From positions 129,001-193,000 of the forward strand of contig NZ_AULQ01000006.1 in assembly GCF_000422365.1 (NCBI RefSeq): a DNA stretch of 64,000 nt. Direction: 5' to 3'. The DNA is from Mesoflavibacter zeaxanthinifaciens DSM 18436 (GTDB lineage Bacteria; Bacteroidota; Bacteroidia; Flavobacteriales; Flavobacteriaceae). Of this stretch, positions 62,394-64,000 are shown piece after piece. The stretch's first letter is position 1. Each line of letters opens with the position of its first letter. The notes beneath the pieces are model-generated. The model was not told the origin of the DNA. It searched no databases and saw only the letters and a list, made by a program, of their open reading frames with translations. The translations under genes and the position numbers were made by a program.

Positions 62394-63704
62394 ATGAAAC
62401 ACATAATTAACTTATCAATCCTATCAGTGTTTATATGGTCTGCCTCAACACAAGCTCAAGAGGTAAAACCAATAAGTAAAAGTGAAGTTTTGACTCAAGT
62501 TTCAGAAAACAATACATCTATAAAAATTTCTGAAGAAGAATTTAACCAAGCTAAAGCAGATTACAATCAAACCAATGCTATTTTCTTACCAAATATAACA
62601 GCTAGTCATACAGGTATTTCTACAACAAATCCTTTAATGGCTTTTGGTTCTAAATTAAATCAAGAAATTTTAACAAGCAATGATTTTAATCCAGCATTGT
62701 TAAACGATCCAGAAACAACACAAAACTTTGCAACTAAGCTAGAAGTACAACAACCATTAATTAATGTAGATGGTATATTTCAGCGTAAAGCAGCCAAATC
62801 TAAAATGGAAGCTATGTCACTAAAGACAAAGCGTACAGAAGATTACATTGCTTTTGAAGTAGATAAAGCCTACATGCAATTACAATTAGCATATAAAGCT
62901 GTTGATGTTTTAGAAAAAGCATTAGAAGCCGCAAATGCAAATAAAAAATTAGCAGATAATAGTTACGAGCAAGGGTATTTACAACGTGCAGATGTGCTTA
63001 ATGTAGAAGTGCGTGTTACAGAAGTAAAAAACCAATTACAACAAGCCAAAAGCAACGTGCAAAATGCGTCTAATTATTTATCGTTTTTAATGAATGACGA
63101 CACATTTATAACCTACAAACCTAGCGATACACTAACACCTTATGTGCGTACCATGGAATTGAAAACGTTTACTGAAAACCGTAGCGACATCAAAGCAATG
63201 CAATTAGCAAGTAAAGCATATGAAGCTATGAGTAAAGCAGATAAAATGGCGTTTTTACCACGTTTAAACGCTTTTGGAAGTTACGAAATGTATGATGATA
63301 AAATCTTTCAAGCAGATGCCAACGGATACATTGTTGGTGCGCAATTAAGTTGGGATATTTTTCAAGGATCAAAGCGTTTTGGAAAAGCTCAAAAAAGTAG
63401 AGCTGAATTTGAAAAATCGAAGCTTGAATACAATCAATATGTATCAAAAAGTAAGTTAGAATTAAATAAAGCTAAGCGAATGCTTATTGATGCCGAAAAC
63501 AAATTAAACCTATCAAAATTAGCTTTAGACCAATCTGAAGAATCACTTCGTATTCGTACCAATCGTTTTAAAGAAGGTTTAGAAAAAACATCAGATTTAT
63601 TGATGGCAGAAACCCAATATGCACAAAAACAATTAGAATATTACCAAACCATTTTTGAATACAATTACGCTTTAGCGTACGTCAATTTTTTAACTAAAGA
63701 ATAA
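62394..63704 (+). CDS. TolC-like outer-membrane efflux protein
   Basis: 436 residues. Signal peptide with a hydrophobic core ILSVFIWSASTQAQ; two OEP repeats (about 30-220 and 240-430) with YEQGYLQRADVLNVEVRV and FKEGLEKTSDLLMAETQY at equivalent hairpins. It would form the outer duct of the RND-type pump whose adaptor gene follows. Its GTAAC-type promoter suggests induction with the sulfide genes, so a sulfur compound or a metal released by sulfide could be exported (inference). Confidence 0.92.
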   Translation: MKHIINLSILSVFIWSASTQAQEVKPISKSEVLTQVSENNTSIKISEEEFNQAKADYNQTNAIFLPNITASHTGISTTNPLMAFGSKLNQEILTSNDFNPALLNDPETTQNFATKLEVQQPLINVDGIFQRKAAKSKMEAMSLKTKRTEDYIAFEVDKAYMQLQLAYKAVDVLEKALEAANANKKLADNSYEQGYLQRADVLNVEVRVTEVKNQLQQAKSNVQNASNYLSFLMNDDTFITYKPSDTLTPYVRTMELKTFTENRSDIKAMQLASKAYEAMSKADKMAFLPRLNAFGSYEMYDDKIFQADANGYIVGAQLSWDIFQGSKRFGKAQKSRAEFEKSKLEYNQYVSKSKLELNKAKRMLIDAENKLNLSKLALDQSEESLRIRTNRFKEGLEKTSDLLMAETQYAQKQLEYYQTIFEYNYALAYVNFLTKE

Positions 63705-63706
63705 CC

Positions 63707-63757
63707 TCTCGACTGCGCTCGAGGAGACAAATTTTGTAAGGTCGAGCGCAGTCGAGA
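63707..63757. repeat. 16-bp perfect inverted repeat between TolC and adaptor genes
   Basis: TCTCGACTGCGCTCGA (63707-63722) and its exact reverse complement (63742-63757) enclose 19 bp. The word CTCGACTGCGCTCGA is common in dispersed intergenic repeats of flavobacteria. It starts 2 bp after the stop and may act as an mRNA hairpin or a terminator lacking a T tract. Confidence 0.85.
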
Positions 63758-63780
63758 CCTAAATATAAAACTCAATTAAA

Positions 63781-64000
63781 ATGAAAAAACTATATACCAT
63801 CTTATCTCTTTCAACCGCAATACTAATAGCAAGTTGTGGTAGCGAAGACAAAAAAGAAGTTGCAGACAACTCGCCAGCTATTCCTGTAAAAGTAGCACAG
63901 GTTAGCGACAATAATGACAGTCCATTTTTAGCGGTAAGCGGAAAAATCCAAGCCGAAAACAGTGCTAATTTAAGTACCAGAATGATGGGTTATGTCAATA
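63781..64000 (+). CDS. RND efflux periplasmic adaptor lipoprotein, 3' end outside the window
   Basis: The first 73 residues are visible. The lipoprotein signal ends in ILIASC, followed by GSEDKKE and a start of the adaptor core (PVKVAQVSDNN, SGKIQAENSANLSTRMMGYV) as in MFP/HlyD proteins of RND pumps. It follows the TolC-like gene in the same direction. The inner-membrane pump should lie beyond the window. Confidence 0.85.
   Translation, partial: MKKLYTILSLSTAILIASCGSEDKKEVADNSPAIPVKVAQVSDNNDSPFLAVSGKIQAENSANLSTRMMGYVN

Overview
The window looks like a low-GC chromosomal segment of a marine member of the Flavobacteriaceae (Bacteroidota). The signs are SusC/SusD receptor pairs, a fused CcoN/CcoO cbb3 oxidase, promoters with the Bacteroidota -7 element TAnnTTTG instead of a TATAAT box, lipoprotein signals in many extracytoplasmic proteins, and Bacteroidota-only families (DUF6943, DUF6266). 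The genus cannot be fixed from the sequence alone. No rRNA, tRNA, CRISPR array or complete transposase gene was seen.

Layout. (1) 1-5.0 kb: the end of a copper/heavy-metal resistance block (DUF305, CusB-like adaptor, secreted HMA metallochaperone), then about 1 kb of non-coding sequence with an inverted repeat, a DUF6943 gene and a DUF6266 gene; this looks like the edge of an integrated mobile element. (2) 5.3-19.7 kb: a beta-1,3-glucan (laminarin-type) utilization locus with a propeller/LuxR-type regulator, SusC, SusD, a surface glycan-binding protein with a tandem duplication, GH16, GH3 and GH16. (3) 19.7-38.2 kb: a low-oxygen block with an FNR-like regulator, ccoI-ccoS-ccoNO-ccoQ-ccoP-ccoG-ccoH plus a DsbD/TauE-type membrane protein, three universal stress proteins, oxygen-independent HemN, a beta-CASP nuclease and an ATP-cone/endonuclease-like protein. 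(4) 38.3-48.0 kb: a sulfide and persulfide oxidation block with a cysteine-bearing Crp/Fnr regulator, TauE/SafE exporter, two CstB-like persulfide dioxygenase-rhodanese fusions, a periplasmic rhodanese, an HMA protein, a diheme cytochrome, thioredoxin, a TPMT-like methyltransferase, sulfide:quinone oxidoreductase and a 1-Cys peroxiredoxin. (5) 48.1-50.5 kb: cytochrome bd oxidase. (6) 50.6-57.8 kb: a TetR-controlled TolC/HlyD/ABC export operon split by a GxxExxY cassette with inverted-repeat ends. (7) 57.9-64 kb: a second SQR-like flavoprotein, an OprC/NosA-like copper receptor with a small Cys-rich partner, and the start of a TolC/RND efflux operon.

The main new observation is a shared promoter design. 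Fifteen promoters in regions 3, 4, 5 and 7 carry a 14-bp palindrome whose end lies exactly 22 nt before a -7 element (thirteen with TAnnTTTG/A, two with one mismatch). The palindromes fall in two classes. ATGAC/T-N4-G/ATCAT precedes cco, hemN and copper-uptake genes. GTAAC-N4-GTTAC precedes almost every sulfide-oxidation transcription unit, cydAB and an efflux operon. The window encodes exactly two Crp/Fnr proteins, one beside each gene group. I infer an oxygen-responsive regulon and a sulfide/persulfide-responsive regulon with the same activator geometry and closely related operators. Sulfide electrons would enter the quinone pool through SQR and leave through cytochrome bd or, via cytochrome c, the cbb3 oxidase. 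Persulfide would be consumed by the dioxygenase-rhodanese fusions, with sulfite exported by the TauE/SafE protein.
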